From an uncultured Phaeodactylibacter sp. (GTDB taxonomy: Bacteria > Bacteroidota > Bacteroidia > Chitinophagales > Saprospiraceae), in the NCBI GenBank assembly GCA_913062745.1, contig CAJXXJ010000299.1, positions 1-5,451 of the forward strand: a stretch of 5,451 nt of DNA, written 5' to 3'. Position 1 is the first letter of the stretch. Every line of letters begins with the position of its first letter. Below are positions 1-5,451 of this stretch, piece by piece. A model generated the notes under the pieces. It made no database searches. It was not told where the DNA came from and worked only from the letters and a program-made list of their open reading frames with translations. The position numbers and the translations under genes were made by a program.

Positions 1-30
1 GTCTTGAAGATATGGCGCTTTCGCTACAAT

Positions 31-78
31 TATAGCCAGCGAAATGTACCTAAAAATACATAGATTTCGCTGGCTATA
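31..78 (-). terminator. Strong inverted repeat downstream of the propeller gene, candidate terminator
   Basis: The arms TATAGCCAGCGAAAT (31-45) and ATTTCGCTGGCTATA (64-78) are perfectly complementary over 15 bp and enclose an 18-nt AT-rich loop. The repeat starts about 114 bp past the stop codon of the secreted propeller gene, inside an AT-rich non-coding stretch, which suits a transcription end point or an mRNA 3'-end stabiliser. No T-run follows the stem on the minus strand, so it is not a textbook intrinsic terminator. It could also work in both directions, ending a convergent gene left of the window, or be a copy of a dispersed palindromic repeat. The structure is seen directly; its role is inferred. 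Confidence 0.45.
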
Positions 79-191
79 TGCTAAATATGGCACAATCCAG
101 GGTAAAAAAGCCACTATTACCCGCTCTTGCGTGTTTTAAGCATGGTGAATTCAAATTTAGTGCCTTTGCCCTGTTTTACACCAATTATCTC

Positions 192-2282
192 CTATGGCTG
201 GGCTTTGATTACTTTGGCTTGATAAACAGACCGGCCATCTGTTAATCTCACCAGGTATAAACCCGGCGGCCAATGGGTGGTAGAAAGGTACGGAGCCGCC
301 ACTTGCTGAGAGATAAGCTGTCCGGCAGTGCTGTAGACTTCGATACGAGCGTTGGGGCTGAGTTGATCCGGCAACTGCAGGTAAAGCGTGCCGGAAGCCG
401 GGTTGGGCGCAAGCTGCAGTGCCTGCGGCACGGTGCTGCGCGTACCGGAAACCACCAGGTCCGTTTCCTGCCGCTCGATATTACCGCCCAGGCCTGCCGT
501 CCAAACGCTTCTTGTCGATTCATTGGCCGCAACGTAGACATCGTTGATCTGCAGGTTGATGGAATGAGCAGCCGACCAGCTGTCCCCGCCGTCTGTGGTT
601 TGGTAAACCTTGCCGACGATGGAGCTGCCGCCGAAAAGGTAACCCAGGGTGTCGTTAGCGAAGGTGACGCCTTGCCAATAGGTGTTTGCGGATACCGTAG
701 CGGGCGTCCAGCTCAGGCCGCCGTCTACGGTTTTCCAAATATGATCAGATAGGTCCCGGTTGACGATCCAGCCGGTATCCGGGCTCATAAAGTGGACATC
801 CAGTATGTTCAGGCCTTCCGGCAAATCGGCGGATAGTTGAGACCAGCTGGCACCACCGTCGGTCGTTTTGATCAGACTGCTCTGCGAGCCTACTGCGTAG
901 CCCACATCATCATTGGCAAAGGCGAGCGTTCGCAGGCGGTCGATGCCCGCTACGGAAGTACTCTCCCAGCTTACGCCATCGTCTTCCGTGCGGTATACCA
1001 GGCCGTCTCTTGAGACGAGCATGATGCTGTTGCCCACCTTCTCCAGGGCGAATTGAAGGATATCATCTGAGACTTCCAATACTTCTTCCCAGACAGTGCC
1101 GCCGGTAGTCGTCCGCAGCACTTTCCGGTTGCCCGAAATCCAGACTTCCTGTTCGGACAGGATCAGCACCTGCTTGAAACTGTTCTCAGTCGTGAAGTCG
1201 AAGAGGTTAAATGCCTCCCAGTTGCCCCCACCATCCGTTGTCTTGAGCACGGCAGACCCGCCGACGGCCCACCCCAGGTTAAGGTCCAGGAATGCTATTT
1301 CCTGCAAACTTTCCCGGATGCCCGGAATTTGATTGACATACTGCGTGCCTGCACCAGAAGAATAAAAAACAGAACGAAATTCGCCGCCTACCCATACTTG
1401 TCCATCCGGCAACGCTTCAAGCCCGTACACGAACCCGCCATCGGGTGGGGTGATCCGTGTCCAGTTCAGCCCACCATCTACCGACTGATAAATGCGCTTG
1501 TCAAAGGAGGTGGCAACGATAGCCTGCCCGGCTTCATCCATGAACATCATATCATCCGTGTAGTTACCGAACGCATTATCGGCAATTTTCTCCCAGGTAT
1601 AGCCGCCATCGGTAGTTTGGTAGAAATCCTCCCGCAGTGAGGCATACCCGTTGAGCTCGTCGATGAAGAGCGGCTCTACATATTCTTCCAGCCCTTCGGC
1701 GATCGTCACTTTATCCCAATTTTGCCCGCCGTCCTGCGTGATGAACAACTGCCCGTCCCGGTTGCCCACCCAGCCGTGGTCGCTGTCCAGAAAAAAGAAA
1801 TTGCTGATAAAGCCCAGGCTGTCCGGGGTAATCTCTTCCCAGCTGCTGCCGCCGTCTGCTGTCTTTAACAGCGTCACGTAGTTAGCGATAAACAGCTCGT
1901 CCGGCTGCAGCACATTCATGAAAAACGTACTGCCGACGCCTTCCGGATCGGGAAGCTTTTCCCAGCTCTGCCCATCATCCGTAGAGCGCCACAGGTCATT
2001 GCCGGCTATCCAGGTGGTGTAGGTGCCATCGCCGTTGGGAGCGCAGGCGGCTTCGCGGTGTGTTCCGACAAAATTTTCGGCCGTATAGGCCCAGCTTTGT
2101 CCAAAATCCTGAGTCTGCATCACCAGGCCATCTTCCCCTACCATCACTCCGAAGCCATTGGGGCACATCCCGATGTCCAGCACATCGCGCATATCGTCAA
2201 AGGGGTGCTGACGCTCCCACTCCTGAGCGGGGAGCAGGGCCGTGAAAAACAGGACAAACGTCAAAAGTGTAGCGTGTCGCAT
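192..2282 (-). CDS. Secreted YCF48/BNR-repeat beta-propeller protein with T9SS C-terminal sorting domain
   Basis: This is a predicted exported protein of 696 residues. The chosen start is the ATG at 2282, because translation then opens directly with a signal peptide (MRHATLLTFVLFFTALLPA, likely cut before Gln20). An in-frame TTG at 2327 would add 15 polar residues before it. The body holds twelve clear motifs of the form T-x-D-G-G-x-x-W, with the Trp at residues 64, 107, 148, 189, 230, 274, 355, 398, 439, 480, 525 and 569, plus degenerate units near 306-315 and 603-612. The period is 41-45 residues, as in YCF48-like/BNR propellers related to photosystem II assembly factor HCF136. Residues about 622-696 form a Por-type T9SS tail: LAPNPASGTLYL, then a GLYLVRL strand, then KVIK near the end. 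Such tails direct passage through the outer membrane to the surface or medium. The ligand or substrate is unknown. Despite the family name a photosynthetic role is not expected here; surface binding, adhesion or glycan interaction are possibilities only. Confidence 0.9.
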   Translation of the reverse strand: MRHATLLTFVLFFTALLPAQEWERQHPFDDMRDVLDIGMCPNGFGVMVGEDGLVMQTQDFGQSWAYTAENFVGTHREAACAPNGDGTYTTWIAGNDLWRSTDDGQSWEKLPDPEGVGSTFFMNVLQPDELFIANYVTLLKTADGGSSWEEITPDSLGFISNFFFLDSDHGWVGNRDGQLFITQDGGQNWDKVTIAEGLEEYVEPLFIDELNGYASLREDFYQTTDGGYTWEKIADNAFGNYTDDMMFMDEAGQAIVATSFDKRIYQSVDGGLNWTRITPPDGGFVYGLEALPDGQVWVGGEFRSVFYSSGAGTQYVNQIPGIRESLQEIAFLDLNLGWAVGGSAVLKTTDGGGNWEAFNLFDFTTENSFKQVLILSEQEVWISGNRKVLRTTTGGTVWEEVLEVSDDILQFALEKVGNSIMLVSRDGLVYRTEDDGVSWESTSVAGIDRLRTLAFANDDVGYAVGSQSSLIKTTDGGASWSQLSADLPEGLNILDVHFMSPDTGWIVNRDLSDHIWKTVDGGLSWTPATVSANTYWQGVTFANDTLGYLFGGSSIVGKVYQTTDGGDSWSAAHSINLQINDVYVAANESTRSVWTAGLGGNIERQETDLVVSGTRSTVPQALQLAPNPASGTLYLQLPDQLSPNARIEVYSTAGQLISQQVAAPYLSTTHWPPGLYLVRLTDGRSVYQAKVIKAQP
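453..2189 (-). repeat. Tandem beta-propeller blade repeats (about 14 units of 41-45 codons)
   Basis: The propeller gene carries an internal repeat of about 123-135 bp. On the plus strand it shows as recurring CCAGCT...CCGCCGTC-type blocks, the complement of T-D-G-G-x-x-W codons, for example near 580-606, 710-738 and 842-870. Twelve units keep the full motif. A seventh unit near residues 306-315 (ATG numbering) reads F-Y-S-S-G-A-G-T-Q-Y, with Tyr in place of Trp. A last half-unit around 597-612 (V-W-T-A-G-L-G-G-N-I-E-R) lacks the G-G-x-x-W part. The count and the two degenerate units suggest two seven-bladed propellers in tandem; that arrangement is inferred. Confidence 0.7.
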
Positions 2283-2298
2283 AGCATTTGGTTTTTCC

Positions 2299-2327
2299 CA
2301 AATGTCGGGAGAACTCACTGCTTTCAA
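2299..2327 (-). promoter_or_regulatory. Weak candidate Bacteroidota-type promoter for the propeller gene
   Basis: On the minus strand TTG (2327-2325) is followed, after 18 nt, by GACATTTG (2306-2299). The known Bacteroidota consensus is TTTG near -33 and TAnnTTTG near -7, about 19 nt apart; the -7 element here lacks only the leading T. Transcription would start a few bases before the ATG at 2282, giving a very short leader. If this is real, the upstream TTG cannot be the start codon. Such short matches occur often by chance, so confidence is low. Confidence 0.22.
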
Positions 2328-2349
2328 CTACAGGTATTCTGCTCGAGTC

Positions 2350-2373
2350 TTTCTACCGGAATTCCGGTAGAAA
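2350..2373 (-). terminator. 24-bp perfect palindrome between kinase and propeller genes: candidate terminator or operator
   Basis: TTTCTACCGGAA (2350-2361) is followed immediately by its exact reverse complement (2362-2373), giving a 24-bp palindrome without a spacer. In RNA it would fold into a 10-bp stem with an AATT loop. It begins 8 nt after the histidine kinase stop codon, a usual place for a terminator. No T-run follows on the minus strand, however, and the perfect two-fold symmetry equally suits a binding site for a dimeric regulator. It lies about 68 bp upstream of the propeller ATG. The palindrome is seen directly; terminator versus operator is undecided. Confidence 0.45.
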
Positions 2374-2381
2374 AGGCCTGC

Positions 2382-4337
2382 CTACAGCGGAATATGTATG
2401 TTCACGCTCGTGCCCTGCCCGGGCGCGGTGTCGATCTCCAGTGTGCCGTTGAGGTAATCCACCCGGGAGGCTACGCTGCTCATGCCCAGCGAAGACTGCT
2501 GCCGGGCTGCTTCGAGGGTAAAACCTTTGCCATCGTCCTCTACGGTAAGGAACAGGCTGCCGTCGCGCTGCAGCAGCTGTATGAGTACGCTTTCTGCTTC
2601 TGCATGTTTGAGGATGTTGTTGGTCAGCTCCTGCACAATGCGGAACAGTGGCACCGCCATCTCTTCCGAAAGCCGGGTGCGCAGGTTGATGGCCTGAAAC
2701 TGGCACTCCAGGCCCTGTGCCCGGACTTGCCCGGCCAGGTCTTCCAGTGCGCCTTCCAGCCCCAGCAGCGTAAGGGAGCGCGGCATCAGGTTGCGGGAAA
2801 TCCGGCGGAGCTCCTGCCCGGCCTGTGCCATCAGCTCACCCGTGCGCTGCGTGAGGGATTGCCGCTGCGGCGCCGAGTTGGCTTTCAAAAGGGCAGAGAA
2901 GTGGTTTTGCACGGAAGTGATCACCCCGCCCAGGCTGTCGTGCAGGTCATTGGCTACGCGTACCCGCTCCTGCTCCTGCCCCTGAATCATAGACTGCATA
3001 GCCGTCAGTTTGGCTTGCTGCTCCAGCTGCTGTATCTGCTGTTGCTGCAGCTGCTGTTCCTGATCGGCCAGGCGGCGGTTGGTGACCAGCCTTTGGCGCA
3101 AGCCGAGGAAGATGGCGGCAGCGAGCGCAGCCAGCAGCAGGGAGCTGAAGAGGAAGATATTGCGCTCCTGCGTTTTTTGCGAAAGCTCCAGTTCCTTGAT
3201 TTGCAGCGCCTGTTCTTTCTTTTCGGTTTCGGCTTGCACCCGCAGCGCGTTGAGGTTTTTCTCTACGGTGATGCTGGCCAGGCTGTCCTCCAGGCTTTCG
3301 TAGGCCTCCAGGTAAGCCAGGGCTTCTTCGGCTTGCCCGGTGCCTTTTTTCCACTGGTACAAAAGGTGCAGTGCCCGCCCGCGGCGGTAGGGGACATCGG
3401 CTTGCCGGTAGTACTGCAGGGCCCGTTGCAGCGCATCAACCGCCTCCGTATCCCGCCCGCGCTGATGGTAGAACTTCGCCAGGTCTTCGTAGGTCCATCC
3501 GGCGCGGTAGGGTACACCTGATTGCTCAAAGAACGCAATGGCCCGCAGCAGTTGCCGCTCAACGGCTTCATCCTGTTGGTTGGCATATAGGTACAGCGCG
3601 ATATGCTGCGGCTGTTGCATGAGCTTTTCGTCCGTTTCGCGCTCCAGCTTGAACGCATCCCACTTTTGCTGAAAAGCAGCCATTTGCTCAAACTGGCTCG
3701 TCTGGAAGTAGTACTGCATCAAGCGGAAGATGAGGTAGCCGCGGTCGGAACGGTTCGGGCTTTTGGTGCACCAACGGTAGGACAGGGCGGCATAGTGGTT
3801 GGCTTGCGCAGTATCCTGCTTTTCGCGGAACAGGCCGAATAAACCAGAGTATACCTTCCAGATTTCAATGGGGCTGCCCGCCTGCTCGTAGAGCTGCTCC
3901 GCCCTGAACCAGTAGAAGTAAGCAGAGTCGGGCTGTGCGGTGCGCTGATGAGTGGTAGCCAGGTTATTGCAGGTTTTGGCTTCCTCCAGTGCCAGATTGT
4001 TTTGCCGGCTGAGCCACAGCGCCTGGTAATAATACTTTTTGGCCTGCCCGTAATTGCTTTTGCGGTGGTGCCAGAAGCCCAGGTTGATCAGCCCGTATAC
4101 CACCTCCGGGGGATCGGACAGTTGCTGCCCCAGCTCAATGGCCTGCTGGCAAAAATAGGAGATGCTGTCGTTGCTGCCCATGCTGTACCAACTGCACAAA
4201 GCACTGGCGGCTATGAGCTGCTCTTCAGGCGTTTCGCTTTCCGCAAAAGCCTGCCGCAGGCTGTCTGCTTCCTGAGCTTGCACCTGAGGCAACAAGGCAA
4301 AAAGAGCTGCCGCCAGGAGCAATAGAGTTTGGTGCAT
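2382..4337 (-). CDS. TPR-containing sensor histidine kinase (HisKA_3 / HATPase_c)
   Basis: This is a membrane sensor kinase of 651 residues. It opens with a signal peptide (cut near Ala21, VQA-QEA). TPR-like helical repeats follow: clearest at 80-113, 118-152, 279-312 and 319-352, weaker ones at 40-70 and 159-190. One transmembrane helix lies at 394-413, flanked by coiled-coil stretches (about 357-393 and 414-450). The TPR region is therefore predicted to be periplasmic and the kinase cytoplasmic. The HisKA_3 dimerisation motif E-R-V-R-V-A-N-D-L-H-D-S-L-G-G places the phospho-acceptor at His466. The ATPase domain shows the N-box Q-E-L-T-N-N-I-L-K-H (569-578), the G1 box D-D-G-K-G-F (601-606), a G2-like LGM (617-619) and a final G-Q-G-T-S (640-644). 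All key residues are present, so it should be active. Kinases of this NarL-system type normally phosphorylate a LuxR-type response regulator, but none is encoded here. The ATG at 4337 follows the upstream gene by 44 bp, so co-transcription is possible. The signal sensed is unknown. Confidence 0.93.
   Translation of the reverse strand: MHQTLLLLAAALFALLPQVQAQEADSLRQAFAESETPEEQLIAASALCSWYSMGSNDSISYFCQQAIELGQQLSDPPEVVYGLINLGFWHHRKSNYGQAKKYYYQALWLSRQNNLALEEAKTCNNLATTHQRTAQPDSAYFYWFRAEQLYEQAGSPIEIWKVYSGLFGLFREKQDTAQANHYAALSYRWCTKSPNRSDRGYLIFRLMQYYFQTSQFEQMAAFQQKWDAFKLERETDEKLMQQPQHIALYLYANQQDEAVERQLLRAIAFFEQSGVPYRAGWTYEDLAKFYHQRGRDTEAVDALQRALQYYRQADVPYRRGRALHLLYQWKKGTGQAEEALAYLEAYESLEDSLASITVEKNLNALRVQAETEKKEQALQIKELELSQKTQERNIFLFSSLLLAALAAAIFLGLRQRLVTNRRLADQEQQLQQQQIQQLEQQAKLTAMQSMIQGQEQERVRVANDLHDSLGGVITSVQNHFSALLKANSAPQRQSLTQRTGELMAQAGQELRRISRNLMPRSLTLLGLEGALEDLAGQVRAQGLECQFQAINLRTRLSEEMAVPLFRIVQELTNNILKHAEAESVLIQLLQRDGSLFLTVEDDGKGFTLEAARQQSSLGMSSVASRVDYLNGTLEIDTAPGQGTSVNIHIPL
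3015..3062 (-). repeat. CAG-rich tract encoding a glutamine-rich juxtamembrane coiled coil
   Basis: Within the histidine kinase gene, residues 426-441 (QEQQLQQQQIQQLEQQ) contain 11 glutamines in 16 positions, mostly CAG codons, which read as CTG triplets on the plus strand. The tract sits between the membrane helix and the HisKA_3 domain, where a signalling helix normally carries the conformational signal. The composition is seen directly. Length variation between strains by slippage is possible but cannot be judged from one sequence. Confidence 0.5.
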
Positions 4338-4381
4338 CGTCTTCGGGATTGCGGTAAGTGTTGTTAGCGTGCTTTTTTTGT

Positions 4382-5107
4382 CTAGTTCAGCAAGTTGCCC
4401 TGCTCATCCCACTCGGCAACCTCGCCGCGGGTATCGTGGTCGACGCACTTGGCCAGCCATTCCTCCTCGCCGGTGATGCCGTGTTTTTGCAGTACCTCTT
4501 CCGGCGGCCCGTCCCACAGATTGGGCCGGTTGCCCACGTAGCCCAGGTCTTCCAGCCCTTCTTTGCTGGTGAAGTAGCCGCAGACGACGAGCTGCCGCAG
4601 CAAGTGGAAAAAGGCTACAGGCGGAGCCGGGTCCTCCTCCGGGTCTTCCGGCAGGTAAGCGATATCCTCCACGATTGCAATTTGCTGCTCCGGAGTCAGC
4701 GCGGTGAACTCATTTTGCTCAAAGCGCTGCAGCGACTCCCGGCTCAGCCAGGAAAGCCCGGCGCGCAGCGGCAGCTGGAAATCCGGAAAATCCAGCGCCA
4801 TGAAGTCGATGAAGCCGGTCACGCCGGTGGCGCTGGCAGAAGGCCCCTGCTCATCGGCCGGGATGATAATATCGGCGAGCCGGTCGAGCGTCTTCCGTTC
4901 GGCATCGCTGAAAAACGGGCCGGTGGCGTGGAAGCGGGCATCGCGTTCCAGCTCTGCTTTGGTGCGGGTTCCGGAAAAGGGGTATTGATCTGCTGCAGCC
5001 TCCGTGGTGGCTTCGGCTGTTTCCGTGCCACAACCGGCAGCGGTGAACAGGGCGGACGTAGCCGCCGCGCCGATGAGCAGGCTTTTTATACTTTCTCGAC
5101 GGTCCAT
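4382..5107 (-). CDS. Gluconate 2-dehydrogenase subunit 3 family protein
   Basis: This 241-residue protein is the small partner (PF13618-like) of a GMC-family flavoprotein dehydrogenase. In characterised gluconate 2-dehydrogenases it accompanies the FAD subunit and a cytochrome c subunit, and is thought to help export or stabilise the complex. The N-terminus M-D-R-R-E-S-I-K plus a hydrophobic run (10-24) resembles a twin-arginine signal. It ends in A-A-G-C (Cys26), a loose lipobox, so the protein may be Tat-exported and lipid-anchored. A low-complexity T/E/A linker (28-40) follows. The family core runs from F-F-S-D-A-E (65-70) through L-A-D-I-I-I-P-A-D (77-85) and G-Y-F-T-S (177-181) to D-L-G-Y-V-G-N (187-193) and the C-terminal A-E-W-D-E-Q-G-N (231-238). 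The start codon overlaps the upstream oxidoreductase stop by one base (TAATG), and no Shine-Dalgarno is visible, so translation is probably coupled. No cytochrome gene is present in the window; it could lie upstream of it. Confidence 0.9.
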   Translation of the reverse strand: MDRRESIKSLLIGAAATSALFTAAGCGTETAEATTEAAADQYPFSGTRTKAELERDARFHATGPFFSDAERKTLDRLADIIIPADEQGPSASATGVTGFIDFMALDFPDFQLPLRAGLSWLSRESLQRFEQNEFTALTPEQQIAIVEDIAYLPEDPEEDPAPPVAFFHLLRQLVVCGYFTSKEGLEDLGYVGNRPNLWDGPPEEVLQKHGITGEEEWLAKCVDHDTRGEVAEWDEQGNLLN

Positions 5108-5451
5108 TAGAGGTTCATTTTTTTAAGTTCGGAAATGATGTGGTCGCTCGTGCGCCAGGCCAGCGCCATGATGGTCCAGGTCGGGTTCTTGTCAGCCTGG
5201 CTGGGGAAGGTGGCGGCGTCGGTGATAAAGAGGTTGGGCACCTCGTGCAGCCGCCCGTAGGCATTGGTGACGGAGGTTTTCGGGTTGTTGCCCATACGGG
5301 CGGTACCGACCTCGTGGATGATCTCCCCGGGCTTATTCAGGCCGTAGTCGTTTTCGGCGGTTCCTTTATCCGAAAGGATGGTAGCCCCCATATTGGTGAG
5401 GATTTCTTCGAAAGTATCCTGCATGTGGCGGGCCTGTTTGCGCTCGTAGTC
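5107..5451 (-). CDS. GMC-family FAD oxidoreductase, C-terminal part (cut by window edge)
   Basis: The reading frame is open to the window edge, giving the last 114 residues; the FAD-binding N-terminus lies outside. The visible part is a GMC_oxred_C domain. It contains H-E-V-G-T-A-R-M-G (46-54 of the fragment), then N-L-F-I-T-D-A-A-T-F-P (73-83), then K-N-P-T-W-T-I-M-A-L-A (88-98), and a final R-T-S-D-H-I (100-105). By family comparison His46 and Asn89 match the catalytic His and His/Asn pair (His516/His559 in glucose oxidase). The family oxidises sugar or alcohol hydroxyls with FAD. With subunit 3 directly downstream, it is probably the catalytic subunit of a periplasmic dehydrogenase, passing electrons to the respiratory chain rather than to oxygen. 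The substrate cannot be told from this fragment; gluconate is only the family name. A methionine at 5424 is internal and not the start. Stop TAA at 5109-5107 overlaps the next ATG. Confidence 0.92.
   Translation of the reverse strand, partial: DYERKQARHMQDTFEEILTNMGATILSDKGTAENDYGLNKPGEIIHEVGTARMGNNPKTSVTNAYGRLHEVPNLFITDAATFPSQADKNPTWTIMALAWRTSDHIISELKKMNL

Noticed and set aside
100..122. A second small inverted repeat, GGGTAA (100-105) with TTACCC (117-122).
   Set aside because: The stem is only 6 bp with an 11-nt loop, and the A/T run falls inside the loop rather than after the stem. It is likely chance in AT-rich DNA.
273..752. A 159-codon plus-strand frame antisense to the 3' part of the propeller gene.
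   Set aside because: The T9SS tail and repeat motifs on the minus strand explain this region fully; the antisense product has no family features.
453..2189. The regularly spaced repeats considered as a CRISPR-like or other DNA repeat array.
   Set aside because: The units diverge at DNA level, keep the reading frame and encode conserved propeller motifs, so they are protein repeats.
2058..3521. A 487-codon open frame on the plus strand, antisense to the kinase and to the start of the propeller gene.
   Set aside because: It runs across the end of one well-supported gene, the gap and the start of another on the opposite strand. Its translation is rich in Leu, Gln, Gly and Phe as expected from complementing biased codons, and shows no recognisable domain. 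The minus-strand genes have clear family motifs.
4373..4379. A run of seven T on the plus strand in the gap between subunit 3 and kinase genes, considered as a terminator.
   Set aside because: It is an A-run on the transcribed minus-strand message and no hairpin precedes it, so it would not end minus-strand transcription.
4358..5110. A 250-codon open frame on the plus strand, antisense to the subunit 3 gene.
   Set aside because: It almost exactly mirrors a recognised gene on the minus strand and has no recognisable motif, so it is a shadow of codon bias.

Overview
This window looks like chromosomal DNA from a Bacteroidota bacterium, most likely the Saprospiria (Lewinella/Phaeodactylibacter-like); that placement is inference. 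Three things point there. One protein ends in a type IX secretion (T9SS) sorting tail. The histidine kinase has a periplasmic TPR sensor and a HisKA_3 core. The starts lack clear Shine-Dalgarno sequences. No RNA gene, CRISPR array, insertion sequence or phage gene is visible. All four genes lie on the minus strand, so they are transcribed from right to left, and coding sequence fills almost the whole window.

In transcription order: (1) 5451-5107 is the C-terminal end of a GMC-family flavin oxidoreductase cut by the window edge. (2) 5107-4382 is a gluconate 2-dehydrogenase subunit 3 family protein, joined to gene 1 by a one-base TAATG overlap. Together they form a periplasmic or membrane-bound sugar/alcohol dehydrogenase module. 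(3) 4337-2382, after a 44-bp gap, is a sensor histidine kinase with signal peptide, TPRs, one membrane helix, HisKA_3 and HATPase domains. No response regulator accompanies it. (4) 2282-192, after a 99-bp gap holding a 24-bp perfect palindrome, is a large secreted beta-propeller protein (YCF48/BNR-like repeats) with a T9SS tail.

The last 191 bases (1-191) are AT-rich and non-coding. They hold a strong 15-bp-stem hairpin at 31-78, which probably marks the end of the transcription unit.

Genes 1 and 2 clearly act together. No link from the kinase or the propeller protein to the dehydrogenase can be shown from sequence; they are simply co-oriented neighbours. I see no convincing new biological system. 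The most informative observations are the apparent 2 x 7 repeat layout of the propeller protein, with a degenerate unit closing each half, and the two unexplained inverted repeats.
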